Shown here piece after piece: positions 13,186-24,860 of a stretch of DNA of 64,000 nt; position 1 is the stretch's first letter; each line of letters starts with the position of its first letter. Source of the DNA: Rhea pennata. Taxonomy: Eukaryota > Chordata > Aves > Rheiformes > Rheidae. A program made the translations under genes and the position numbers. The stretch covers positions 39,256,323 through 39,320,322 of the forward strand of contig NC_084664.1 in NCBI RefSeq assembly GCF_028389875.1, written 5' to 3'. The notes under the pieces are model-generated. The model was not told the origin of the DNA. It did no database searches and saw nothing but the letters and a program-made list of their open reading frames with translations.

Positions 13186-13191
13186 AATAAA
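13186..13191 (+). terminator. GALNT15: GALNT15 poly(A) signal (probable)
   Basis: A canonical AATAAA 220 bases after the stop codon, the first one downstream. It implies a short 3' UTR (about 12,967-13,210). Later AATAAA copies, such as 16,140-16,145, could serve longer transcripts. Confidence 0.6.
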
Positions 13192-14779
13192 GATACTGTG
13201 AGTCAACAGATTCTCAACTCTACTATTGGTGAAGATAGTAAGTTTGCCCTTTGAAGGAAACATGAAAAACTGGCTGTTAGACAGCATGTCTTTAGCATAT
13301 TTTGTGACTTCTGAGGAAATGGGAAAACAAATGTTTGTGAAACTTTTTCTCAGAGGAAGTCAGCCAAATCAGGATGAGTGTTTAGGCTTATTGGACTGTG
13401 CACTTGACTCATTAAAAAGAGTAGGTTTTGTGTGCATGAAAGTAGTAGACATTTTCATGTGTAATAGTTAAAACATTGTATTCTAACTACCATGAGATTG
13501 TGACTTCCCAGGCAATACCAGTAGTCCTCACCCTTTGGCATGCCCTTCCTTAAATCCTTTGTTCTTGGTCTAAATTGGGAGAATAAGACTAAATCATTAG
13601 CAACTTAGCATTTTTTAGTTTTCATGAAGTTTAAGAACCATTCTTTGGGAAACTTCTGGGAATATGCGAAGACTGAACTAGATTAGAGAGAAGAGTACCA
13701 GCTTCCCTGTTAATTTTGAAATGGAAAGTTTCGGTGGCATCTATTGGCTTTCATAAAGCTTTGGGATGAGCCAGTTACTACTCCAGTGACAAAGTTCTCT
13801 CTGAAAAGAACAAATGAAGGGGAACAACAGGCTTCAATAATGGTACCTAGGAAGGAAAATACTGATGCTTGCTTCCGCTTGTTTGCTGCCTGCTACCTTG
13901 ATTAAGTCTATCGTGCTGTCAGTTCTAGCTGAGAAGATGCTGTAAGTTCTTGCTGTCATGAGTCTTCAAGCTGATACCCCAAAGAAAGTAACATGCATAA
14001 CTTTCTAAACTCTCTTTTTCTATGGAGTGTGCATCCCCTCTGAGCTCCTGCAGAAGTGAATGAGAGTTCGTGTTATGTAATGATGTTGGTCTCAGTCTGC
14101 GTTAGCAAAACAAACTTGTATCAGTATTTTATTAGGGGATTTTCAATTCTGGAATTAAAAAACATAATGATGACACTTCTAAGACCAGAACTCGAGCCTG
14201 ATAAGATAGAATAACAAAGATTTGGAAGTTTTCCCACTTGTCAGCTCCACACCTGCTTTAAAGTATAAAGCAGTCATAGTCACAGGTATTTATTAAAGAG
14301 AAAGGGCATCATTGATGAAAACTATTTCTTTTTTCTAAGACACAGAAAGAAAATTGTTTTTTGTAAAATGTAGAACAAATTGTTTGAGCTTTAGACCAAG
14401 GGAGGAAGAATAGATTATTCTGCTCAGAGTGTTCAGTCACCAGCTCTTGGTAAATCATGATAAATTTATTTCTGCCATATAGAATTAGTTAAAACAGAAG
14501 ACATGAATATTATTAAGTGTTCTGTTGTTGAAAAAAATTCCCAGTGCATTCCCTGTTTGGTTTGAATGGTACAGATTCCACACCATGTTCAGGCATCATT
14601 CTGATCATCCTAATTAGCACTTACTCTTTATTTGTCATTGATGTAACAGAATCTCATACCATTTGCTGCTGTATCATTTAAGATTCCCTGTGAAGTTCTT
14701 GAAATTCTTCAATTTTCATCTGAAAGGATGTTAGGAACTTTTTCCAGGCCACCACATGATCTGTGATCCCTGGTAATGA

Positions 14780-14821
14780 CCAGGGCATATCCAGGGCATA
14801 TCCATGCCCATATCCAGGGCA
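14780..14821. repeat. Short tandem repeat of an 11-12 bp unit with hairpin
   Basis: Four adjacent copies of CCAGGGCATAT-like units, the third changed to CCATGCCCATAT. The change creates a perfect inverted repeat, GGGCAT-ATCC-ATGCCC (14,794-14,809). Confidence 0.85.
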
Positions 14822-17273
14822 AAGAAGAAAATAGAGAATTTCTAAAAGTTGCATAAAAACTAACTGAAATGTTGTTTTAATCAAATGTGATTCATTTTTT
14901 AAATTATAAGTATGCCAGATTTTTAATTATGTATTATTTATTATACTTTGGACTGTACACTGGGAATATTATTCCTTCAGCATTTAGCTTAATGTTCAAA
15001 AAATGTTTATGCAAATATGTTAATTGAGCATAAGTTGGATTTATCACAGAATAGGAAAAGTTTGAAATAAAATTTAACAGATGTGGACATCCTAATCTTA
15101 TACTGCTTTTTGAGATACTGATGAAAACCTAGAAAATAAGGATTGCTGTAGATACATGCACAATAAAAAAACGTGTTACATAAAGCTCTCCCAACAATAA
15201 AATGATAATATAGGGTTTTTTCAATAACATCTTAGAATAATTGCTATTATACTTGTTACCTTTAGTGTCAGTAAATGTGTGTTTGGTTTCCAAAAGAAGT
15301 AAACTCCAGAGCCCAGGCAAGAAAGGAACTGCAGTGTGGTCCAGGAGGCCACCTTATGGGGACAAGCAGGGGACAAAGATTGTGGACCACACCATGGAGC
15401 ACACTTCCCTCTAATATAAATATAACCAGCTATGACACAAGAAAACAAAGGGAAAACATCTATCTCCTGTTTCTCCTAGTTTCTTTCCTGTATGTCCTTT
15501 AAATTGGTTCTTTAGTTATAGAAATGCTGTTTCCCCAGTGTCCATTTTGTCCCTGTAATTAGATTCATGACCAAGGCCCTCTGCCTCATGCGATTGTTCA
15601 GGAAGGAATAAATGGTCTCTGCTAAGGGTATTAGTCTGTTTTCCATGTTCTTGCGCATCTTTCACACCACACAAGAAGAAAGCAATACTATGATCATCAC
15701 AGAACATGGAATTACTTTTAATTCTCTATTTAGACAGGGAATATATTTCAGGATCTTACTGTAGTCCTCTAATACCCATTGACAAGAGAGAGGGGTAAGA
15801 ACAAAATGGTTCAAGTGAGACTGGAGTGTTTTAATTTTGAAGATCTCCAAAGTAACACCTCAGGCAAGAGAAAGGGAATTCCAGCACAAATAAACGTCTT
15901 GTGTTCTAACTTCCCCAGTTTCTTTGGTTGTGGCAAACCCGACATGATAAATGTGTTGAGCCAAACACAAACACAGGAAGCTGAGCTGAAAGGTGAGATT
16001 CAAGAAAATAAACGGATTCAGATCATAAACATACTCAAGTGTCTTACACAGGAGGGTAAAAAAGGAGTGCTCTGCAGATTGGTAGTTCTCAGCTCGTGTG
16101 TTTAAGCCACACAGACTGCGTCGCTTACATTCTGCCCTAAATAAAGTATATAAGCACAGTGAAATGTTGCATTTTTATTCTTCCTCATTATGATGTGACT
16201 GGCCAAAGCCTCCTTTACCCCATGCCTCAGAAAAGCTGCTCTTCAAACAACCCCATGGAAAGCCTCCCTTGCCAATACATCCATTTATCAGTCACTTAAT
16301 GGTCTTAAAGAAGCATACAGGCATGCTCTGTCTCCGCTGACAGCTTAGATGGGGTTTGATTTTATAGTCTTTTGCCATAATTTCTATTGATTTCAGTGGA
16401 AGTGTCTGACTAGGGACTGCAGGAAGAGACTTCCTGGAAAGTGTGATCTCCGGCACACAACCTGGCTATATGACTATGGATAACATGCATATTTTTGCTC
16501 TCCTCCTAGCTATAAATTGCTAGATTTGCAAAACAGCTACCCACTGGGAGGCTGTTATTCATAAGACACATGGGGCAGAATTCATCTCTATTAACTCCAG
16601 CCATGTAAAAAAACAATAATCAAAACTAAGATAATTGTCCAGGCTTCTTCTGTTGGTCAGCAGAGAACATGTCCAGAGGTAATTTTGTTCTTTTCAAAGA
16701 CAGTTACTTAAACAAAGTGGATGAGTCACTGTCTAGAAGTGCTTGTTCTCTCCACTAATTAGAGGAAGTCCTGATGATTAATTTGGACTGTGGTATAGCT
16801 TTTAAACTGGAGCTACGTGGAAGGAACATGATCCAGAGGGTACCAGGCTAAAATCTCTTCCAGGAGCTCCACTGCAATGCCCAGCTCTTTGGAATCCATC
16901 CAGGATGGGCTCTGGGCACAGAAGTTACAGCCAGCAACAAAATCACTTGCCACCCTCTGCAGCTTCTTCAAATAAGCCTACTTCCAAAAATGCTGCAACA
17001 GCACAACATTTTATTTCAAGATTGCTTCTTTGTTGTAAGAAACTCTGTGTTGTAAGATGTTGTGTTACAGTGCGGTCTGGTCACTCTTGGATATGAATTT
17101 AAATTTTCAGAAAGAAAAATTTCAGAAATTTTAAAAAATTCAGAAACTTTTTTTGAAGATGTTAACTCTAATATTAATAATTAAAAATCATTTATCTCAT
17201 TCTGTTGAGTGGGCTAGAAGGTTAGAGAAGACTTCTGATGATATAGAAAGATACAGATGACAGGTTTGTTAGG

Positions 17274-17301
17274 TTTTTTTTTTTCTTTTTTTTTTTTTTT
17301 T
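17274..17301. repeat. T-rich tract
   Basis: A run of 28 bases that is all T except one C. Confidence 0.95.
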
Positions 17302-18227
17302 AGCTTGAACCTAAATTACACACAGACCAACCTAAAGGTCGGATACATCATTCAGTTTCTATGTAGCTGCAGTGTGACCTTTGTTCTATCATGATGGTTA
17401 TTTACATTAAAGGTAAGTTTGTGTTGCGAAGTCAGAAGATGGTAAAAATGATCTTACCATTATTTTATATATAATGTATTATATGTAAATACTAAGTATA
17501 TTTTACAATAACCTCAATTGACTGTTCTGTACAGCTGTTCAAATGATTGCTCCACAAATCTTCATTCTTTGCTATATTTGTTATTATGCTTTTGGTCTTA
17601 GAGACCAATAATAAGAAATAATCTAATAATATTATTTATATTGTTACAGACATAAATGAGCTTTGAAGGATAACATCCTTTGCTTTTATGTTTTTCACAG
17701 TATTTTTTCTTAACTTCTTAATATCCTATTAAGTTAAAACTGGTTTTGTTACAGTCTCTTTTTCATTGCTTTAATGTGACACACAAAAAAATTCATAGCA
17801 GATATGAAATAAAATAAGTGGGTATTTTGAAGCATCAGGAGGTGATCTCTGAAGATTTTGAACATCAGATATTTACATCTGAGTACAAGCTATTGGGAAG
17901 CTGCTTTTAAGTATTGTGTATTCTGTCATTCAATCTTTGTACATGTGGGTTGCGATTACAGATCAAATTAAAAGTGTTCAAAAGCTGTAGTCAAACCAAA
18001 ATGTTTAATGTGATTGTATACAGTCCCGTGTAAAAGATGATTTGTTACATCTTAACATCCTCCTCTTCTTCTATTCCTTTTATTAATATACACTTCTTGC
18101 TTTGCCCACTTTGAAATCAATAGCCAAGCACCGAACAAAGAAACAGTTTCGTAACCAGGATATTTCAAGAGGGCAGATGCATAAAACTCATCACGTCAAT
18201 TAAAAATCAGCCTTACAGTAAAATTCT

Positions 18228-18360
18228 CATTGGCCAAGTTGTCTGTCTGAACCGCTGGGGTTTTATCTTCTCCTCCTCTGATTTGCATGCACATCATTTC
18301 CATCGAAAGATTGTCATCTGTGCTGCCAAGAGCTGCTTCAACTTACAAATCAATCAAATC
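18228..18360. promoter_or_regulatory. Candidate regulatory element
   Basis: Within about 130 bp there is an inverted CCAAT box (ATTGGCC near 18,230), a perfect octamer ATTTGCAT (18,281-18,288) and an ATCAATCA motif of PBX/MEIS type near 18,348. It lies just 5' of a GC-rich patch. Motif clustering alone is weak evidence; no transcript is seen. Confidence 0.3.
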
Positions 18361-18379
18361 ATAAAGCCGGAAAGCCTGC

Positions 18380-18640
18380 TTCGTCTTCCTGAGCAGCGAG
18401 CGCTTCGGGAGTCGCCCTGGCGAGCCCGCGGACGGCGGCAGGAGTCCCTCCTCGAGGGCAGGTGGCTGGGGACTCCTTGGGCTGCGGGAGCAAAGGGGAC
18501 CTTAGCGTCCCAGGGTAACGAGCCACGGTCGGTGCAGGCGTTTGCGTGGGTACGCACGTGTACAGCCTCGAGAACCAGCTGGTGCGATGCGGAGGGAGAA
18601 CCGCTCAGTTTTACACAAACGCTGGCCTGCTTCAGCTCCA
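18380..18640. other. GC-rich, CpG-containing patch
   Basis: A locally GC-rich block in an AT-rich intergenic region with many CpG dinucleotides. ORFs on both strands (18,283-18,720 + and 18,354-18,677 -) are open mainly because of the base composition. I see no recognisable protein. Confidence 0.5.
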
Positions 18641-18720
18641 CGTCCTGCTGTTGGAACAGTCTCGCGTGTGAAGCCAATATATTGCACTTAAGATTTCTTA
18701 GCGTGAAGGAGAACTCCTAA

Positions 18721-21500
18721 ATCAGCATTGAGATGGAAGGGTGAAATAAAATAGATCTTGACACTGAAAAATAACTTGATAAGCAAAACGAGTACAACAA
18801 GACCATAATTTGGTAATTACAGTCAAATGACGTCTCAATTTCTGAAAAATATCTTATTTCATACATTTTTGTTTAACATTAGACACTGCAACATGATGCT
18901 CATGCTAGGCAGAGAATGATAATTCCTTTTTGCAGATTTTCCAAGATTTCTGAGCTCAGTTTGGTTTCAGTGTGGACAGGAGCGCACGTTTCCTTACTCT
19001 CTGCAGGCGAGAGCTGGGCCCTCGGCGAGGCGCCAGGCTCCACTCCCTTGTCCTCCCGTCATGAAAAACAACCTACTCCTCGGGGATGTCTGGCTTTCAA
19101 CAAGCTGGCAAATTTTGATGAAAATTGTTTGGCGGGAACTTTTTCAGCCAGCTCTAGTGACAGCATTTATAATAATTACATGTTAGCGAAGACTGCAGAC
19201 TCAGCACAGTGAGAGAAACCAATGTCCAATTTTTGAAAACAAAAAAAGAGTATAGTAAAATGGGAAATGGGAAAAGCTGAATTTAATTTTCCATTTCCAA
19301 GTGCACCCATCCATTTGTTTTTACAGCATTGGTGCATTGTAGAACAATCCAACACAACAACCCCGGCAGCCTTGGGGGTAATGTTGCAAATACTGGTTTC
19401 TACTGGAGTGCCTGATAGGGAAAGATCTCCCCTGCTTCTAAAAGCCAGCTCTGGAGGAGAAGAACAAGGCAGGTAGTCCACTTTTGGGGAATGCTCTAGC
19501 ATCAAATAGATTTATTGTGCCACCTATCCTTATCATTTTGTAGGACCTCTAGTCAGGAGGAAATTGTGTTTGTGGACGAGGTCACCTTGGAAAACTCTTA
19601 ACGTGAAGACAAGACGTGAAATATCAGGACGGCTATGAATCTCAGCCAGTCAAGAATGAATGTGATAATGCCATTTCTTTAATAAACATTTAGGATTTTC
19701 TCCAGGAAATTTTATCCCATCTTCTTCCATCTTACACAGAATGCTGGAAAAGGCTACATTGAAATGCAGTTCTCTGTTCATGGTGGGAAGTACACTATTT
19801 TGCTAACTCTGGAAGACTATTGCACACTGATTTAAAAGAAAGGTATCCTTTCTTCCTCTGCCACCCCAAAAAACCCCATCCTGCCAGTCTTCTGAACACA
19901 AGTTGCCCAAATCCATGGCACTGAAAAGCTAAAAGCCTGCTGGGAAAGTATCCAAGACATAAAATACATTTACAACAATTGGTTTTTGCCTGTCAGGAAT
20001 CTTTCTAGCAAACAGCTATCTTGACACCATTGATATTTCATTCTAGGGTTTGAAGGTCAGACTACAGATGACAGGTTTTACTCCTAGTTTTCTGCTTCTC
20101 AGTGGGAACACTTTTGGCATGATAAACGTTGAAATTGTGCCGCATGAAACTCCTTTCTGCAAAAGCACCCTCATTTTGACACTTGACACCACAAACAGTG
20201 CTGGTGTGCTGCAACCCCCAGCAAGACCGGTCCTAGCGCCGTTAAAACGCTCCCACCTAGCACAGATCTAGGTCTGCCGGGCCGGGGATGCATGAACACA
20301 CAGTGCTTCTCCCTCCAGGCTGAGGAGAACTTCAAGCTGCACAAAGGGAAGAACTATTTATACCTGCTCTGATAGTAGGTCTTATCAATGCAATTATTTT
20401 ATTAAAATGATTAAAATACACCTGTGAAATAAATAGTGAAGTGACTAAAAAACTCTATATGTGGACAAAGTCTACATCTAGCAAGAACATAGGAGAGACA
20501 TACTTTGGGTTTTTTATTTTGGCAGTGGAAGACAAACCTCATGGAGACTATGGGTGAGAAAATGACTACAGGAGAGGTGGCAGGGAGGGAGGAGATCATT
20601 TCTCGGGCTTTGAGAATGTGCAGGTGGACATTTGTTCTACTGACACAAAGACTCCTCTTTTTCTCTACTCCAGGAAATGACTGGAAATTTCAGAAACATG
20701 CACAAATATATACTCTAGATTTCCTCTCTGCCCCATCTGAGAGGTTTGTCTCTCTTAGCTTTCTGGTTGCTTTCTGCTGGACTAGCTATAAAGAAAAAAG
20801 GATGTAAATTCTAGCAGCATAATAACTATATTGTCAACTATGGGCAGTCTTGGAAGTGTCATTTCTTGACAATCATGAGCAATGAATTACAATATTCTAT
20901 ATCTGCAGGAAAATAGCAGAAAAAGCCTGCATGGTAAAGGCCTGGATAGTGCAAGAATGAGCAAAAGTAAACAGTATTTCCTATGGATAAAACAGACTTG
21001 ACAGGTTTAAAATATGACAGTCAACTCAATAAGAAAAGGGAATATTAAAATTGAGTAGTTTCAAGTGGGATGAAACAGATTTCTTTTTTGAAAAGGATGT
21101 TTCGTAACAGTCTTTGTGCCTCTGGGCATAGATGTCACTCTTTCGGATCTCAGTAAGGCATTTTGCTCCTTAATTAGTGTTGCACAACTGGTCAGGGGCC
21201 TCAAGGGCTCGTGTAAGGCAGGTGGGGTTGTCTGCCAGGCATCAGGCAGTGGGGCCAACATCCTGACCTCGTGGAGCAAGTGACTGTGATTGAGCCCCAG
21301 TCTCATCACGTATTTTATGTCTCGTGGGTGTTGTTACTGTAGTAGGACCAGTTTATCCACTGAACAAAATGAATAGGAAGGAGGAACTGCTCAGGCCAGC
21401 GTCAATGTGTTAGACATCAGAGACCTGCCTGTGGTCCTGCCCATCACCAAGCCCTAACGCCTGCCAAGGTGACTGACACTGACCTGCCCTTGCCCTGTCC
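18721..21500. other. Intergenic sequence
   Basis: Mixed AT-rich sequence with another small GC-rich spot near 18,985-19,085. No exon, repeat family or RNA gene recognised. Confidence 0.5.
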
Positions 21501-21507
21501 AATCTCT

Positions 21508-21515
21508 TGACGTCA
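21508..21515. promoter_or_regulatory. Perfect CRE palindrome (CREB/ATF-type site)
   Basis: TGACGTCA, the full consensus cAMP response element, in intergenic DNA. An 8-bp match can arise by chance; there is no promoter evidence next to it. Confidence 0.35.
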
Positions 21516-21729
21516 GGGCATCAGCAACCCGATTCAGCTTCAGAGAGCCGTGAGAGAGAGTTATGAAGAGCAGAAAAACAGAAACTTATTACTTATTGTA
21601 CGTGTCCTTTATTTCTCCTCAAGGTTTGTTTGTCCAAACATGATTCTGGGGCAACAGAGATGATTTTCTACTTCGGCACTAATGTTCCTCCATGAGAAGC
21701 CGTTTTGAATACAAAGGGGGAAATTTTGC

Positions 21730-23050
21730 CCTTGCGTTCAGCATAGCCAAAGCAGCCGTGGTGACTCCGGATTCGCGCAGCTGCGCTGGTCGGCAGGGTC
21801 TGCCTCGGAGCAGCCCGCAGAAAGCACTTTACCTTGTGCTGTGCCTCGGAGGGCTCTCGCTGCCTCCTGCTCACGCTATCCCCAGCCAGTTTAATCTCAA
21901 CAAGCTGCTTTTGCAAGGCCACCTGCAAGTGTGCTTACAGTTCGAGCCCGGTATTTGCTTATTCCGTGGGTTGCTTAACCTGTCAGAAGATGAATCTCTG
22001 TCTTCAGCACTCTTATTTTTGCAGGTGCTCTGGTATAAATGCCTTAACTGTCCAAAAACGAACTAGACAAAATGTGCAGACGCTTTATTTGGCATGGAAA
22101 GAAACCAAGGACATGGCCCTGCTACGGTTGCAAAAATAAGAAGAATATGGGGAACTTGGCCTTCCTCAATGGAAATTCTGTGCTTGGGTGGCCTCGCGGC
22201 AGCCTGTGTGGGACCGGCAGTCGCTGCCTCTGAATGAAGAGGCTGGCTTAACCCGGACCCCTTGCAAATCCCCGCCTCGTCACATCTTTCGTTTGGCAGC
22301 TGCACTGACAGAAAGGCTCTGGCTGAGAAAGCGCAGTCGAATCCTGCTACGCACAGTATCCTGAGAAGGGGGTCTAGCAGTTTAAAACACTGAGAAAGTT
22401 TGACTGTGGTTGTTTGACATTTTCTCTGGTTGCTGATTTATTTGAATTCTCCTCAGTTATGAAAATACCAGGTTTGGAAAAACTATCAAGGGGAAAAAAA
22501 AAAAGGATTTGCAAGGATCAGAGAGTTTTGTAGAGATCACATTAAATTCTTCCAGTGTATGTCTTCTATATATTATCCCCACTCGCTATATGTTCAGGGG
22601 TAACCCTGCATCTCTAACCACTAAGTTCCTTGCTAGGTTTTACCGAGCGAGGAACAAATTCTGCAATCCTTGCCCAGAGCAAACACTTGCAGTGAGGGAA
22701 GATCCTCCCCCTCGTAAGCGGGATCGATTTGCCAGGGTCCGTATGGAGAGGAGACCCCCCCTGCATGGGAGCTGGGTCCCCTCCAGCACATCCCCCAAGG
22801 CGGCCCACTCCCGTGCCTTCGCTGCCTGTTACAGGGGGACACAGCACAGCACAAACTTACGCGTTGACCCTCTTTCCCACTGGCCTCCACAGCAAAGCGG
22901 CATCCCTTGACTGCTGAGCGGTCTGCAGGGCTGTGGAACCGTGTTTTGACACCTAAGGCGGGACAGCAGCTCGGTGCGCTGTCAGCTGCTCTCCCTTGTG
23001 CCTCGTGTCCGGGGCTGTGAAAAACCCAGCCGCAGCTCCAGGGAACACAG
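21730..23050. other. GC-rich intergenic segment with CpGs
   Basis: Several GC-rich blocks (about 21,730-21,880, 22,180-22,330 and 22,640-23,050). They hold overlapping ORFs on both strands up to 144 codons (22,633-23,067, - strand) that show no known domain. Base composition explains the open frames. The segment could be a small CpG-rich regulatory region or a non-coding transcript start; nothing decides this. Confidence 0.4.
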
Positions 23051-24354
23051 CAGAGGTTGAACTTCATGAACCGTCTCTGTCAGAGAGTGTGTTTTGCTGC
23101 TCACTGTACCCTTTTGCAGTCCTGTAAGGAGGGGCTGTGTTTGCCCGTAAGAGTGTCTCCCTGGGCACCATTGCTGGGACTGGGAATTTTGCTGTGTCTC
23201 AGCAGCAAATGGATGAATTTCCAGCCTACACAACTTCTACTTGCCTGTGGAAAGCCTGTAGGCACTGACCCCAGGCTGTTTGCAAAGCCTGTCAAAAACT
23301 ATTTGTGTATAGAGATCATAGCAGCAAATATCACAGTTAAAGCTAAAAGGCATTTCCATGCCAAGCTCATTCTAGGTCACTAACTTCCTAAGGGTATTCT
23401 TCCAAGAAATAGCTTTACCTCGAATAGTTCTGCAGGAGAGAGTGAATTACGATTAACCCCTTCTTTGAAAGGGAGAGCAAGAATTCTTCACTCCATCACA
23501 TTCATCACTAAAGATTTATTCAAGATCAGATCTTTTTTTCCAGACCAGTGTTAGAAAATAGAGTTACAAGGTAGTACAGCTTTGAATGGAAACAGTTCTT
23601 CACTTTTTAAAGAAGAGTTATATTTTGTATGTGCATCTTGGGCAGCACCCACACTCCTTTTAGGAAAGTAAATACAGTGTATTCAAATTAAAAAGACATC
23701 TCACACTGATGCACAGCAGTGACCCTCCAGTCATAGGCCTTACCACCTGAAAACCCATGTAATGATCAGGAAGGCCACAATAGAAATACAAAAGGCGTAC
23801 AGATGTGGCTTTGAAGAAAGAGCTGAAGCTATGTACCTTCCAAGTGCCTTGCAGAAAGAATTTCAATATGGCTAATTAAAAAGTAAAGGGAAGTAAACAA
23901 ATTACAAAATTAAACAAATAAAGGCAGGTATATGATGGGAGAACAGGAGAAGTAACCAGTCTGAGGCAATCTACCCAAACGTGTGGAACTTGCTTATCTT
24001 CCCCAGCTGCTATTAGGAGATTGTGGCTACCACAGCAAAAGGGAGTAGCAGAAAGTCCACCAGAGCTGACGATACCCTACTCAGATCCCCGTCTTCTTCT
24101 AAAAGATCTCCAGACGGTAAGAGTAAGTAAGGGAAAGACTTGATTATTCTGTGGCTTCGATCCTGAAGGGCTTTTGCCTTAAGAGTTAGTCCTAAGACAG
24201 TATCAGCTTAGCCCTCAATAGCTGTCAAAAATGTATTGAAAGTGAAGAATTTTTGGAAAGAACAGAACAGAGAATGAACATTGCTATGCCAGTGTATGAG
24301 ACTGATGCACCTGCATCTTGAATTGGGCACAGTTCCTTTCTCCCTCCCTTTCAA

Positions 24355-24860
24355 AAAGCATGTAGCAGAACTAGAAAAGGTTCAGAGAAGGGCAACAAAG
24401 ATGATCAAAGGTATGGAACAGCTTCTGTGTGGGGAGTGACTAAGCAGACGAGGACTTCATAGGCTGGAAAAAGAAATAACTGATGGAAGATATGAAAAAC
24501 AGGGAACTTGTTTCTTCCTTTCCAAAACGTTAAGTACCTTCAAATGAACTAGGAGGCAATGGGTGCAGAATAAACAAAAAGAGATGGCTTTCCTCACAAA
24601 GTGTTCTTGAATTGGGCAATTCCTTTCCAGGGGATGAGGTGGATTGTATGTTGTCACATGGATTCAAAAAGTAAATGGAAAAATGTGTTTATCAGATGTT
24701 ACTAAACACAAAGACAGCAGTCCATGACCTACAAATTGTGCAGTAGTACTCCAAATACTTGCCCTATTCTTTTCACTCTTCCTTAGCCATAGCTCAGTGC
24801 TGGGGACAGGATACTGGGCTAGGCAAACCCTTGGGCTGACCTGGGACAGCCACACTTCTG
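24355..24860 (+). mobile_element. Ancient CR1-type LINE fragment (3' part)
   Basis: Begins with AGAACTAGAAAAGGTTCAG and AGGGCAACAAAGATGAT, the conserved end of the CR1 reverse-transcriptase ORF (EL.RVQRRATKMI-type). It runs through GGCAATTCCTTTCCAGGGGA to a 3' end reading GGATACTGGGCTAGGCAAAC, typical of older sauropsid CR1 families. Many indels and stops show it is inactive. Confidence 0.8.

Larger units (their letters stand above)
13215..18200. other. Intergenic, AT-rich
   Basis: Apart from the small repeats listed separately, I see no exon, RNA gene or clear transposon in this stretch downstream of GALNT15. The longest ORF (15,779-16,105, + strand, 108 codons) has no recognisable domain and no coding-like context. 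Confidence 0.6.

Noticed and set aside
15779-16105. 108-codon ORF in the intergenic region
   Set aside because: No recognisable domain, no splice or promoter context, no sign of coding bias.
18283-18720. 145-codon + strand ORF and 107-codon - strand ORF over the same GC-rich patch
   Set aside because: Both strands are open because of base composition. Neither translation resembles a protein family.
22509-23067. Overlapping 133-codon (+) and 144-codon (-) ORFs
   Set aside because: GC-rich sequence with few stops, low-complexity Pro/Ser/Arg content and no domain.
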